Assembly: GCA_965649825.1 (NCBI GenBank)
Contig: OZ287697.1
Span: 1,488,001 to 1,552,000, forward strand
DNA length: 64,000 bases
Source: Penicillus capitatus
Lineage: Eukaryota > Chlorophyta
Reading direction: 5' to 3'
This document shows positions 21,897 to 34,500 of the stretch, piece after piece; position 1 is the first letter of the stretch, and each line of letters begins with the position of its first letter. The notes below the pieces were generated by a model that was not told where the DNA came from, did no database searches, and saw nothing but the letters and a program-made list of their open reading frames with translations. A program made the position numbers and the translations under genes.

Positions 21897-24800
21897 ATGC
21901 GGCGCTCGTTTATTCTACTCATGTGCTGCGCTTCATGCAGCTTGTCTGTTTTGTCCACTGCTGGCGCAAAGCTATCCGCAAACGACCAGCAGTTTCCCGA
22001 CTCCATTCATAAAGGTAGATGTTGTTCCAGCACTCTGATATGCGAGCGAGCGTTCGCCGGCAGGCGCGCGGACAACTGTCGGACGCCGTCCACTGCCAGC
22101 CGTAAACAAGGATGTCTTCACGGAGACTCCTATCGAATCATCAATGGTGAGCCGGTATAGCCAGTGCCGAATCCTCGGCATTGTACTCTTGCGCGAAGGT
22201 CCGCAACGGAGAACGCATTCTGCTTCAATCCGAACAACCCAACGCTGCCAAGGAACCTGGTCAGATATTTCTCTCTCGATTATCTTTCCAGAAGATTCAC
22301 TGAGTGGCGTGTTTAGAACGTGAATGTTCTCTGCGACGCGTCGACATCCGCCGTTACTTGGACGTGAGCTCGAGAACGTGGTCAGTGGACGACGACGCGA
22401 TTGATGAAATCGACAGCGACGTGCAGGCGCTCGTCAACTGTACGAAGGAAGGAGACGTTCTGCTGTTCAACGCGACGAAGAGAATCCGACCCTCCACTCC
22501 CGTTGTCCTCCCGTGGCCGCTGACCCTGAGTGCATTCGTCGAGCAGCCTGATGGTCCCGAGGAAGGCGTGTTCCCGACGGCAGTTAAGAGAGCGACGTTC
22601 ACGTGTCCCCACAAGAACGAAGGCGTCTTTCTCGTCCGGTAGGTCCTCTCGATGCAAAGAACATCGTTGACGGTGTGTGCCTTGCAGAACCGGAGGTTCG
22701 ATTCTCGCCAACCTCGAGTTCAGAGACTGCCTTTTCGGCGAATCGGGAAAGAAAAAAGCGTTGATCGAAGTGGAGGGGTGTGCCTCGGCACCGGCAGACC
22801 GTATTCTGCTTCTGCACCACGTGTCCTTCAAGGAGAACCGCCTCGTCGATGCCGCGGGCGTCTGGGTCCACTCGACATCTTGTCTGGCACTCGACATGCG
22901 AAACGTCGAGTTCTCGGACAATCAGTGCTCGAGCAGCGGCTGCGGCGCGATCCTGTCGTCAAACAACAGAATCGAAGACTTCACGGCCAGGCGGAATCGC
23001 CTGACGGAAGAGCACGACCGTCAGCCATCCGTTCTGAATGCTCCGGCTGCATCGAGGACAGTGGCGACCGACATCAGGGCTGTTCGCAACGATCTCGCTG
23101 CGATGCATGTCGTGGAAGGATCGCTCTCCCTGACGAATTCAACCTGTTCGTATAACTCAGTGGAGGCGTTTGATGACGAAGAGCCCTTCGGTCCTTGCAT
23201 CCATCTCGTCCGAACGACGGCTACGATCCAGAACTCTCGTTTCGAGGGAAATCAAGGATACTGGGGAGGGTCCGTTTCCATGCAGTCCTCCAACGTCTCT
23301 CTTGAAGACTCAGACTTCCGCAACGGCAGAGCCGAGAAGGGAGGTGTCCTGTTCGCCGAGACTGGCAGCGTGGTCTTTATTGAGAGATGTAGCTTCGTGG
23401 AGAACGAGGCAAGCAAACACGGTGGTGTGGCCTTCATTGTTTCGTCGTCAGTGTCACTCGTCGATTCAAATATGAGTGGCAACTCGGCTGCGGATGTCGG
23501 TGGAAGTCTTCGCCTCACAGACTCGACGTTGCAGATCGAAGCATGTCATTTTCGGAATGGAAGCGCATCTGAAGGCGGGTTTATTCGCATGCAGAAAGCA
23601 TCAGCGAATATCATCGACTCAACATTTGTCGAAGGCTTTGCAGAACACGGAGGCTGTGTTGCTTTAGAAGAGCGAAGCCAGCTGGTGTCTCGTGACCTCA
23701 TCTTCAGATCCAGTTCCGCACACTACGACGGAGGGGTTGTTTATGCTTTGCAGAATAGCTCTCTGTCCTTCATCAATGCGACCTTCGTATCAAATACGGC
23801 AAGGGAGGGCGGTCACTGCATCGCCGTTGATACGTCTCGTGTTTTTGTGAGACAATCTCTCGTGGCCAACAACACGGGGGCTGGAAAAGGAGCCTTCCTT
23901 TACGCTGCAAATCGTAGCAGTGCAGATATCGATGATAGCACATTCGTTCACAACGCCGCTCGTTTTGGCGGCGTGATCTATCTAGACATGAGCTCAGTGG
24001 GAGTACATGGAAGTATCTTTTCGGGGAACGCCGCATCTCAAGGAGGCGGAAGCATTTACATGCACACCGATAGCAATCTGTCCATCCATCTGTGTGGATT
24101 CGATAATGGAACTGCTGGTGGGAACGGAGGATTTGTGTTGTCATACAACAGTGAAGCCAGAATCTCGAGATCTCACTTCACCAATGCTTCTGGCGTCTTT
24201 GGTGGATGCTTGGCTCTTTCTGATGGAACGAACATGACCGTAGAGAACAGCACCTTTTCCTCCTGCCGAGTACAGGGTGATGGAGGCGCAATTCATGTCG
24301 CTAACTCAACACTGGCAGTTGAGAACATCATCCTGGCAAACAATACAAGTGAAGATAGTCGGGATGGTGCTGGTGGCGTCTCCTGTCTGTCGAAGTGCCG
24401 AATGAGCGCAGTTAACTCGTCCTTTGAGGCGAACTCTGGAATATACGGAGGCGCCATGTCTATTGCCTACGAGAGCTTGGCCACAGTCGCTGGGTGTCGT
24501 TTTTCGGGAAACACAGCTCGACACAGTGCTGCAGCAGTATTCGTTGATTCCTCACACGTCAGTTTGATTCATTGCGTTTTTACAAACGGGAGTGCGATGT
24601 ATGGAGGCGCTTTTTCCATCAGCCAAGGTTCGCGGGTGAATCTCAGTGATTCCTCCATCTCTTATGGGATGAGTGGCCAAAGTGGCGGCGCAATCACTAT
24701 TAGCACCGAAAGTGTTCTGCTGATGCGCAATGTCTCCGTGGAGAACAACACATCGCTGGATAGCGGAGGCGCTATCTCTGCTGCAGATTCCGCAATGCAT

Positions 24801-27800
24801 CTACAAAACTCAAGCTTCCTCGGAAACCAGGCAATGGCATTCGGTGGCGGCGTTAATATGCTCAGTCGATCCGAACTCATCGGAGATGCATTGATCTTTG
24901 ATGCAAATTCAGTACGTAACGGCAGTGGAGCAAGCATTTTCAGTGAAGAGGCCTACAGAGTTCAGATCTCCAACTCTCGATTCAGTAACGGCATTGCCGA
25001 CAACGGTGGCGGCGCACTTCTGCGCTTTGTTGAGGCGGCCAGTGTACTTGTCAACTGCTCCTTCGAAGGCAATTCAGCTGTATCGTTTGGAGGCGCATGT
25101 GTCGTGGCGAATTCCGCCGTAAGGTTTAAGAACTGCAGCATGGATGGAAACAAAGCTAGAGAGTTTGGAGGCAGCTTGGTCGTCGCAAATTCCACTGTCG
25201 ATCTTGGCAACTGTCACTTCAGTCGTAACAGCTGGACAGCATCCGGAGGTTTCATATGGGCGGGCGTGAACAGTGAGATCCGAGGGTACAATGTCTCTAT
25301 GGTGGAAGCATCTTCACAGATGGGAGGAGCAGTGTGGTTTCATGATTCTGTGATCCAGCTAGAAGACGCTCACTTCTCAAGCTGTCACGCAAACATATCC
25401 GGCGGCGTCATCGCCGGATCGGAGAACGCCTCTCTTTTGTGCAACAACTGCATCTTTGAGAATAACACAGCTAGGAATTGGGGAGGTGCTGTATTCTTTT
25501 ATAACGTAACGTCGCACCCCGTCTCTGTCCAGATCAACGGATCCACTTTCAAAAACAACACAGCCACACTTGGAGGTGAAACCAATCACTGCAGCATCTA
25601 TCCACTGGCAATGGAGTTGTGCCTAGGTGCCACAGCCTTTTTCAGAGATTCTGAGCAAACGAACTGCACGATCCAGGATGACAACTGTTCTTTCCTGGTC
25701 GTGACAGATTCTGTCTTCTCTGAGAACGAAGCCGTGTCTGCTGGCGGGGCTGTCTTTGCGTCAGACATCGACAGCATTCGAATGAGCTGTTCTGCCTATG
25801 AGAGATGGCCAAAGAGGGCAGAATTCTACGACATAGAAGAACTGATGACCTTGGATGCAATAAGATCCGTGGAAGATATCTGTCAGTCTTGGAAGGGCAA
25901 CCAGGCTGGTGTATACGCGGACGATGTTGGGTCATCCGGTGCTGGAGTTCGCACAACTGTCGTCCCTGACGGCTTACACGAAGCCGTGGAGGAAGTGTCG
26001 GGAAATAGATATGTCGTCGAAGGGTACTCGAGTGGAGAGCCTCTTCCTGTTATCCAGTTGGAAGTCGTCGACGGATTGGGTCAGGGACCAGCCATCAGTG
26101 CAAGCGGTCGAGTAATCGAAGCTGTGATGACCTTTCCAGTCGGCTTTTTCTCCGGATCCGTCAACATCAAGATGAATGATGGCGTCGGGAACGTCTCTGG
26201 AGTGGTTGGTTTTGGAAGGAAGGGTGTGTACGAATGTATGATCGACTTTAGCGAAGAACTGATCGAGTCGCTTGCGGTGGAAGTGCACGTCAGGGAGTGC
26301 AGACTTGGCGAAGTGGCCGCCGCCGACGGAACTTTCTGTGAGCCATGCACCTCTGACACATACAACCTCATGCCAGGCAACGGGACCGGATGTCGGCCTT
26401 GCCCGGAGAACGGAAACTGCACGACTCAAGTCATCCTGCCAGCAAAGGGATACTGGCACAAGACTCCGTGTTCCGAGCACATCCAAGAGTGCCTCTCTTC
26501 CGAGGCGTGCAGCTCCGAAAAGAGAGAAGACAAATTGACTGCAGCAACGAGGAACATCAGCAGCTGCGAATTCGATGAGGAGTTTAAACAGAACTACACG
26601 GAAGCTCAGTGCAGAGAGGTGATCTCTGGGTGCTATGGTGTGTTGTGCTTAAGGAGTGGCGTCACAGGGACACGAGGGCCCTCTGTGTGGATCCTGCAAA
26701 GCCTCCCATGGGAAGTCTCACTCTTTATTGTGTGAGGAGTGCTTCTCTGGATTCGGCAACTATGCCTTGATCTTCGTGTCGTTCTTGGTGCTCATGGTAC
26801 TGTCGTACATCACGGTGAGAAGCAACAAGATCTCGACTCCGAAGTTGAAGAGAATATCCATTAAATCCATTCGCCAGCTTCAGTCCCTGCCAAGCGGATC
26901 ATCCTTAGTCCGCGTTAATGAGGCAGAACCTCAAGATGCAGAAGTGGCGAAGTGGAAGGCTGCAGAGCTGTTTAAGGTTGGTCAGAGAAAGCTTCTCTGT
27001 CGAAATGATACCTCTCTGTATGTAGATCATGGTGAACTTTCTGCAAGTGACCGCCATTGCCGTGGCCATCAACGTCAAGTGGACTCTGGTACTGGTCGCG
27101 CTGTTCGAAGGCGCAGGTGAGAGAAGAGCGTTTTTTAAGAATAACGCCTTCACAGGTTGGTTGTCCTGCAGAGTTCATCAGCGGCATCACCTCGGAGACG
27201 GTGAACCGATCAGCGGACTGCATCGTCCCCGTCGATGCCTCGATGGATCGTTCGATTGCCAGCATCATCATCGACGTTTGTCTTCCCCTGGGCGTCATCT
27301 GCGTGTTCATCATGATCTGGATGGCCATCAAGGTCAAGCGAGGAGAGACGTGGTCCTGTCTGCTCAAGAAGATCATCCTGACGGTCATCGCCGTTCTGTA
27401 CACGAGCTACATCTCCCTCACCAAGACACTCGTCAGCATTCTGGACTGCGTGGAGGTCCACGATTCTGTCGACTTTGAAATCGACGTCACATCAGACTAC
27501 TGGGCAACAGACACCAAGATCGAATGCTACAAGGGACCCCACGCCTTGTTAGCCTTTATTTTGGGATGGCCTTTCTTGATCCTTTTCTCCTTCGGGTTTC
27601 CGTTGATCACTGCCTGCCTCATCGTCACAAACGTCGAAGAGGACTACAAATGTGGATGGATCTACGAGACCTGCGGGTTCCTGTACCGTTCCTATAAGAG
27701 GAGTTTCGTGTTCTGGGAATCTGTGATTATGTTCAGAAAGGCTGTTCTGGCAGTGATCGTCGTTTTCTCTTATCCTCTGGGTGCCAATCTGCAGCAAGTT

Positions 27801-28211
27801 CTTGCTGTACTCCTCTTCGTATTCGTTCTCTACCTTCAGATGATCTGCTGTCCTTATCGTCCCGAGTTCGATAGCTTGAATAAGATGGAGAGTGCATCGA
27901 TCTTCGTTTCGGCAATGACCTTTGCCTCGAGCATGTTCTTCGCAGACGAGAAAGTATCTTCCTCTGTCCGCACGTTGATCACTGTCGGTATTATACTGGC
28001 GAACGTGACACTTTTGTTGTTCTTCCTTTTCTTTTTGGTGATCTTTGCCGTCAACTACCTGAAAATTCGTCTTGATGAAGAGGGAGTGCCTTACAACCCA
28101 GATGGCGGTGCTCACCACATCCTGTGGGTCTATTTTTACCATTACCTGTTTGAACGCATGAAGAAGGCTATTCACAAACTGTTCTTCGGCGCACCGCCGG
28201 CATCTGTCTAA
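21897..28211 (+). CDS. Gene C: beta-helix / Cys-rich / multi-pass membrane surface protein (1963 aa)
   Basis: Proposed exons: 21897-22146, 22317-22638, 22688-25575, 25627-26618, 26668-26976, 27026-27116, 27172-28211; the total length is an exact codon multiple. Residues 1-25 are a signal peptide (MRRSFILLMCCASCSLSVLS). The N-terminal module at 84-191 has YLD..SRTW and a PWPLTLS strand. The beta-helix spans about 192-1370 with dozens of GGA/GGV turns and many N-glycosylation sequons. The Cys stalk at about 1371-1500 has CRPCPENGNC, GYWHKTPCS and GPLCGSC. Then come a first helix, a helix on the 91-nt exon, and a final domain with SYISLTKTL, YWATDTKIEC, GFLYRSYKR and CCPYRPEFD. The first intron (170 nt) is longer than usual and is the least certain junction. 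The last exon and flank are duplicated at the window start. Intact as far as can be seen. Confidence 0.88.
25576..25626 (+). other. Conserved-position intron of gene C, 51 nt and translatable
   Basis: GGAG|GTGAAA ... GCCTAG|GTGCC is in phase 1 at the family position. Length is 51 nt with no in-frame stop, so unspliced RNA would stay open and add 17 residues. Confidence 0.65.
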
Positions 28212-31200
28212 GAATCGGACGTCTGTGATCTCTCATTTTTCCTTTCTGCCGCGATGTTCTAAACTGTTGATCACTTCCTATTTGATTTTAACCTGTCTGT
28301 TAGAACTGCTGAGTAAGAGATTGTGTGAGAATAGACAACTCGCAGCCGTTGCCACGACGAGCGCTAAACCTCAGTCCAAGAGTGATTTCGACAGCTCAGG
28401 TATTGCATGAGTAGAATACCGTAAACTCGTTTTTCTGCTATCTCACTCGTGCAGGTAATCAGGTGACAGGCTTCAGCTTAAACAGATTGCTGCGATGGTT
28501 TGACGACATGATCAATTGGATGACCTCATCTTCGTATGGCCTGTATGTGGAATGATAACCCAAATGCAAGAATCGGTGAGAACGCCCACAGGCAAAAGAC
28601 AAGGAAACAATGAATGGCATTCCTGAAGAGGAGTGCTCGCTACGTAGGCGCCTACAATGCTCCATAGTTCTTCCGTCTTAGCATGCGCCGTCACTTTGTT
28701 GATTGAGACTGCTCCGAACATCTGCGTTCGAGTTTGTCTGTTCCGACGGGGTGGAGGTCGTCTTACGTGGTGGGACTGGCTGCATCGGGAAAGAACTCAG
28801 CAAAGAATGATCGCGCTGTGTCGCTGGGGTCAGTCAAGAGGCTCCCTTTTCAGGAGAGTAAGATCGTCCAGTTACACGGATCTTCGAGTGCCGATTCCGT
28901 CTAAGAGAGGTTCAGAACACAATCCGGTTCTTGAGTTTCAGCTTGGGCCGTCTTCCTCTCTTCTGTTCTTTATCCCATAAACGAGTATCGAGGTTCAACC
29001 AGGCTCTAAAAGGTAGGCGCCCTTGACACCAGACATGGTCTTTTGCGGTTAGTGACTTGATCTACTAACCGAGATACCGTCAAAACCAAGGCGCTCAAAG
29101 CAAGGACGAATCGCAGCTGCTTGCAAGCCATTTAGCTTTGTACAGCTCTGCCTCGAGATGCTAAGTGAGAAGGTCCCACTCGATCTTCTTCCATTGGCGT
29201 TTAGCTTATGTCGAGATAGGACTCCACAAAGGCCGATCTCAAAGGACATCCGTTCGTGGTCGGTGGACGGAATTTCAACTTCATGCTTCTGTCAGCTGCA
29301 TTCTAGAGGTAAGTGTCTTAGATAGCGAGCGACACAGCGACCTACGGTAAGGGTCGGTCGTGGACACGTTAGGAGGGAAGCAGGAATACAGAGCTCTCGT
29401 TCTTCAACAAACTCAGTTCAGAATATCATCAGAGCGCGACGTGCGTCTCATCTGCCCCCCATCCGTCGTACCATCGATCTTACACCTGCAACAAAGAGAC
29501 TTTTTTTGAGCGGAAAGTGTACGGTGCATGATGTGTCTCGCCGTCTTCTCAGATCATTGCGACCTGATATCTTCTCGACGATAGTAACAAGTAGGATGTG
29601 AACATGCCAGTAGTACTTTATGTGTGCTTTGTCAAAAACATTCTTCTTTTAACTCGGACAGGAAATATCGGTTTCAATGATCATCTTTATAACGCAGATA
29701 TGTGTTCTTAGTCTTTTTTATGTTTCTAGACGGAGAGGCTTTAGCAGACTTTCCATCCAGGATAGGCGACAACACTTCGAATGCAGGTGGAAGTCGCGAA
29801 GAGGAAGGAGTCCGTTCGTCGCGTCTGACAAGGGGCCGAAAAACCTGCGCATTGCCTCGGCGGAAGAATCCGCGCAAACGCCAGACTTTGCCCTAACGTG
29901 GCTTGTGACGCGACCGATGGGCGACCAAAAGATCATTTCTCAGCTAGCTAGCCGTACGGCAGAAAGATCGATACGGCGACTGTTTCCACCTTCTGCGCTG
30001 GACTCACTCTACAAGGTCTGGCAGCCAGAACGTTGACGGAGATGAAAACTACTCGATGTTCTGTCGAGCAAGTAGAGAGTACAGAAGAGCAGATCCTACA
30101 GCTGACCCGTCGTACGAGATTGAGTCTGTCCACAGCGTATTCCAGTGACGGAGCTTGTTGTCTGTTTTGCTTTGAAACTCCTGGATTCTGCGATTCGGAG
30201 AGCGTCGTTTCGCAGTGTGTATCTGGCAGATGCGTTAACCTATCTCCCTTCTGGTGGCCAACAGGATCCAGCAGCCAGTAGACAGTCACCGTTCGATAAC
30301 ATGGGATTCAAGTGCTCCATTGACAAACGATGATCTGGCACATTGCTAATACAGACCAGTCTCCTTTTTCAGCGTGTTAAAGAGCAGTCAGACAAGTCTT
30401 TCTGTTTATGGTCAACCTGCACGCATCCGTTGACTCCATTCCGGGCAAGTCTCGTGTGTCATGTCTCGCTTCTATGTGTCCTTGACCCCCTCTCCTGCTC
30501 AGGAAGAAGTGAACCACACTTGGCCAGTGCAGTGACATTCATCAACCTCGTCGTTGCATCCCTCGGTTACGTGGCGAGTCACTCATCCGCCCTGTCATGG
30601 TGTCGAAGAGAATTCCTTGCTTGTCTGATTGAGAATGGATATGGACTTTCTTAGCTGCGAGACGATGAGGCACCAGCACAGCAGACATGAAATAATCTGT
30701 GCAGATGTCGAATCACAATCTGTTTTCTGACAATGCGATGCAAATGCCGATGCAGTATCAACGGCATACGGCAGACAGAACGTAGTAAACAAACCATCCC
30801 ACATTTGCAAACCATCCGGAGTTCTCTGTCTCTGTAGAGTGTTTACCAGATCACATACAACCTGCCTCCATAGTCTCGTCTCAGCAACCTCTTTGTTCTC
30901 CGCGACGCTACGGATTCGCACTGGATGGAGCTCCGAAGTGTGAGAGTTTCATACGATGTCACACTTGAGATGAATGGTCGTTGATTGCGCCCTCTCTGTC
31001 AAACATCGTCCACCGTACTGTCAGAAAAAGCGGCGATTCTGTGTCCTGCGAAAGTGTGACGAGTGGACGAGCTGCTTCGGTGTTGGCACTCTAGGCCTGC
31101 AGCCTTAGGCCATATTCGCCAACGTTGCGTCAGCATGACAACACGAAGCCGCAATTGGCAACAGTGGAGCCAACGGTTGCTCTTCAAACGCGGCATCAAG

Positions 31201-31480
31201 ACGCGGCTGGTGGACAGCGGTGTTCTTGCTCGGACAGGTCGTAGTTGGTGCGACTGTTCGTTGCATGTCAGCATTGGAGGCCTTGCTTGATCTGAAAAGA
31301 CATCCACAGTGGGCTGCGCGACGAATAGACGCTCGAAGAAGCACGTCGATTTTGTCCGTATGCCCAACGGGAGAATAAGGCGCGTGCACGAAGCATGCTC
31401 TCGGACACGTGGTCGTTCGCTGCACCAGCTGCACCGTAGCTGCAGTAGAAGCATTTCTCGCCTCAGCTTGCAGCGATTTC
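28212..31480. other. 3' flank of gene C and long intergenic stretch
   Basis: 28212-28520 is the flank duplicated at 210-720. The remaining 3 kb holds only short unrelated ORFs (longest 119-151 codons) without signal peptides, family motifs or plausible splice chains. The duplicate at the window start joins gene C-type flank directly to the gene D last exon, so this whole stretch and most of gene D are absent from that copy. No RNA genes recognised. Confidence 0.45.
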
Positions 31481-31565
31481 CATGCAGCTGGGCTCTTCCC
31501 GACTACAAAAGCCGCACAGTTTGCAAGCGTCTGTTGAAGTTTTCGTTCAGTAGTCCGACAAAAAA
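31481..31565 (+). promoter_or_regulatory. Conserved proximal promoter / leader of gene D
   Basis: This matches 13371-13454 before gene B (CATGCAGCTGG, CCCGAC, TTTGCAAGCGTCTGTTGAAG). A weak TATA position is GACTACAAAAG at 31501-31511, about 56 nt before the ATG. Confidence 0.5.
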
Positions 31566-34500
31566 ATGCGACGCCGTTTACTTGGTTTGTTGTTGACGTG
31601 CGTGATGTTCCGCACAACCGCGAGCGCATTATTAACCTCTTCAAAGCCCGGTCCACGTCGAGCTCTTGCTGCTTCGACTGCCAAAGGTGCCTCGACCTCG
31701 TTTATCTCCTGCGAAATCTCGGCCTCGAATCCATCGTCACTTTCAGAAAAAATGACATCTGTGCCGCCTCATGCAACGAAGACTGCCGACTTCCCGACGA
31801 AACAGGAAGATGAAGCGACGAGTTCGTCTCTGGCGTCCCAAACGAGCATGGCTTTGGAGAAAGATCGTCCATCTCTTGATTTGGGAGGTCGAAGTGCGAG
31901 CCGTTCCCTGCTACAAGATGATGGCCTCAACGACGAAGCTCCACTGAGTGAGATCCTTGCTGTATCTGAGAACTCTTTCTTGACGCCAGTGCTCTTGGTC
32001 TTTACAGGCCTTCCTTGTTCCCTGAACAAACGAATTCTTAAAGAACATCTGAACGAGACGACGAGAACGTGGCGTATCAACCGTTCACTTCTTGACGACG
32101 TCGAGAATGACATCCAAGTCATTGTCAACTGTACGAAGCCAGGCGACGTCCTCACCTTCAGTCCGAAGCGAAGAATCCGGCCGTCTTCGCGCATCGTCAT
32201 ACCATGGCCACTGACGCTGACAGCCCCGGTGAACAGTTCTAAGCTCGAGGAAGGCGTGTTCCCTCGTTCCGACTCAAAAGCGACCTTCACCTGTCCGAAC
32301 AGAAGAGAGGGCGTCTACTTGGTGAAGTGAGATTCGAATTCCCGAATCCGCCGTTGTCTGACGTGGATCTCGTTTTCAGGTCGACGGGTGTCCTTTTCGC
32401 CAATCTGATGTTCGAGGACTGCTCGTTCGAATCTGGCAGTTCTGGGTCCATCGTGGAAGTTGAAAACTGTACTTCCAGTCGCATCAAAGACAACATTCAG
32501 CTCCATCATGTCAGTTTCGTGAATAACACGCTGATCAACAGCACGGCACTCGCAATGCAGTCACCATCTTGCTTTGAGCTGGTATTGATCGACTTCGTCT
32601 TCGAGAATAACACATGTGACGGCAGTTGCGGCGTGATTCTTTCCAGAAGGGATCGATTACGTGATATCGTCATTCGGCGCAACAAGCCGCATGACTCTGC
32701 GAATCTTAACACGACGGTGTTCTATGCGTCTGCTGGATCTGAGACGTCAGTTGATCTCATGAACAGTTCAGGGAACAGATGTTCAAGCATTACACTTAAG
32801 AACGGATCTCTAGACATGACACGTGCTACATTCGCACAGAATTCGATCGCACATGGCCGGAATGATACGAGCATCGCATCATTGCGCTTGACGTCAGCGT
32901 CGGTGTCGTTCAAAAAGTGTCGGTTTCAACAGAACTCAGCTCACATCGGAGGTGCCATTACCATATCAAGATCGAATGTCACTTTCATAGATAGCATCTT
33001 TGAATCAAATGCTGCTGCTGTACACGGTGGTGTCATGGTGTTTCAAGATAACAGCACTGTCTGGATTCAATCCTGCAACTTCTCCTTGAACGAAGCTCTC
33101 GAGTCTGGTGGCGTGTTGCTGGGGATTAAGTCTCGGTTAATCGTCACTAACTCCTTTCTGGAAAAGAACTCTGCGAACGACACTGGTGGGTGTATTCTTC
33201 TGGATCACTCAAGTGATCTGACGATGTCATCCACTGTGATGAAGAACAATGAAGCTACGTTTGGTGGTGCCATTGCGATCAAAGGGAACACATCGGGGCG
33301 TGTGATGAATTCGTCCTTCCACATGAACAATGCATCCACATCTGGCGGCGCTGCTTACGTCGATGATTCCGTACTCTCAGTTCAGAAGTGCAGCTTCACC
33401 AATGGATCTGCGAAATTTGGTGGTGGAATCTACTCAACCTCTTCCAAAATCTCCGTCAATGATACTTCGCATTACTTCCACAACTTTGCAGGTTCCGGTG
33501 GAGCCATTTTTATGGAGAGTTACTCATCAGGCATCGTCACCGAAGGCCAGTTTGATAAAAACAATGCAACCACATTTGGCGGCGCTATATTCGTCCAAGA
33601 TTCCGTCCTCTCAGTTCAGAAGTGCAGCTTCACCAACGGATCTGCGAAATATGGCGGCGGAATCTACGCATTCTCTTCATATATCTCCGTCAATGATACT
33701 TCGCATTACTCCCACAACTCCGCGGACTTTGGTGGAGCCATTTTTATGGAGGCCAACTCTTCAGACATTATCAAGAATTGTCAATTTGATAAAAATAGTG
33801 CATCCACATCTGGCGGTGCTATTTACGTCCAAGATTCCGTCCTCTCAGTTCAGAAGTGTGACTTTACGAACGGATCTGCAGAGAGCGGAGGAGGAATCGT
33901 CACATTCTTTTCAAATGTCTCTGTCGGGGAAACCTCGGCGTCTGGCCTGTTTGCAGTTCAGCGTGGCGGATTTGTCAATGGAATTACTTCTGAGGTTTAC
34001 ATGAGCAACTGCTCATTCTCGGACAACAGAGCTCGTGTTAGCGGAGGAGTGATACAATGCGATGATGGTTGCCGTTTCACAGATACGAGATCGAAATACT
34101 CTGGCAATGCAGCAGAGTATGGTGGCGCTATTGTTCTTACAAGCAATTCATTTGGCAGTATCACCAAATGTCAGTTTGGCGAGAACGAAGTCAAAAGCGC
34201 TGGCGGCGCCGTCTACATCCTAGAGGCTGCGCTCTCAGTTCAGGAGTGCAACTTCACCGACGGATCTGCAATACTCGGTGGGGCAATCTACTCAATGTCT
34301 TCAGACTTCTCCATCCAGGATACATCCGCATCTAACATGTCTGCAGCCAACTTTGGTGGATTCTTAGTTGGTATAACTTCTCAGATACGCATGAAGAACT
34401 GCTTATTCTCAGACAACGTGGCTGGTATCGGAGGAGGTGTGCTCCATTGTGAAGCTAATTGCAGTTTCTCGGATACGGGATCGAAATACTCTGGCAATAG

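Noticed and set aside
22690-22706. GGTTCGATTCTCGCC resembles a tRNA T-arm
   Set aside because: It lies in the coding start of the gene C beta-helix exon and no acceptor, D or anticodon arms can be drawn around it.
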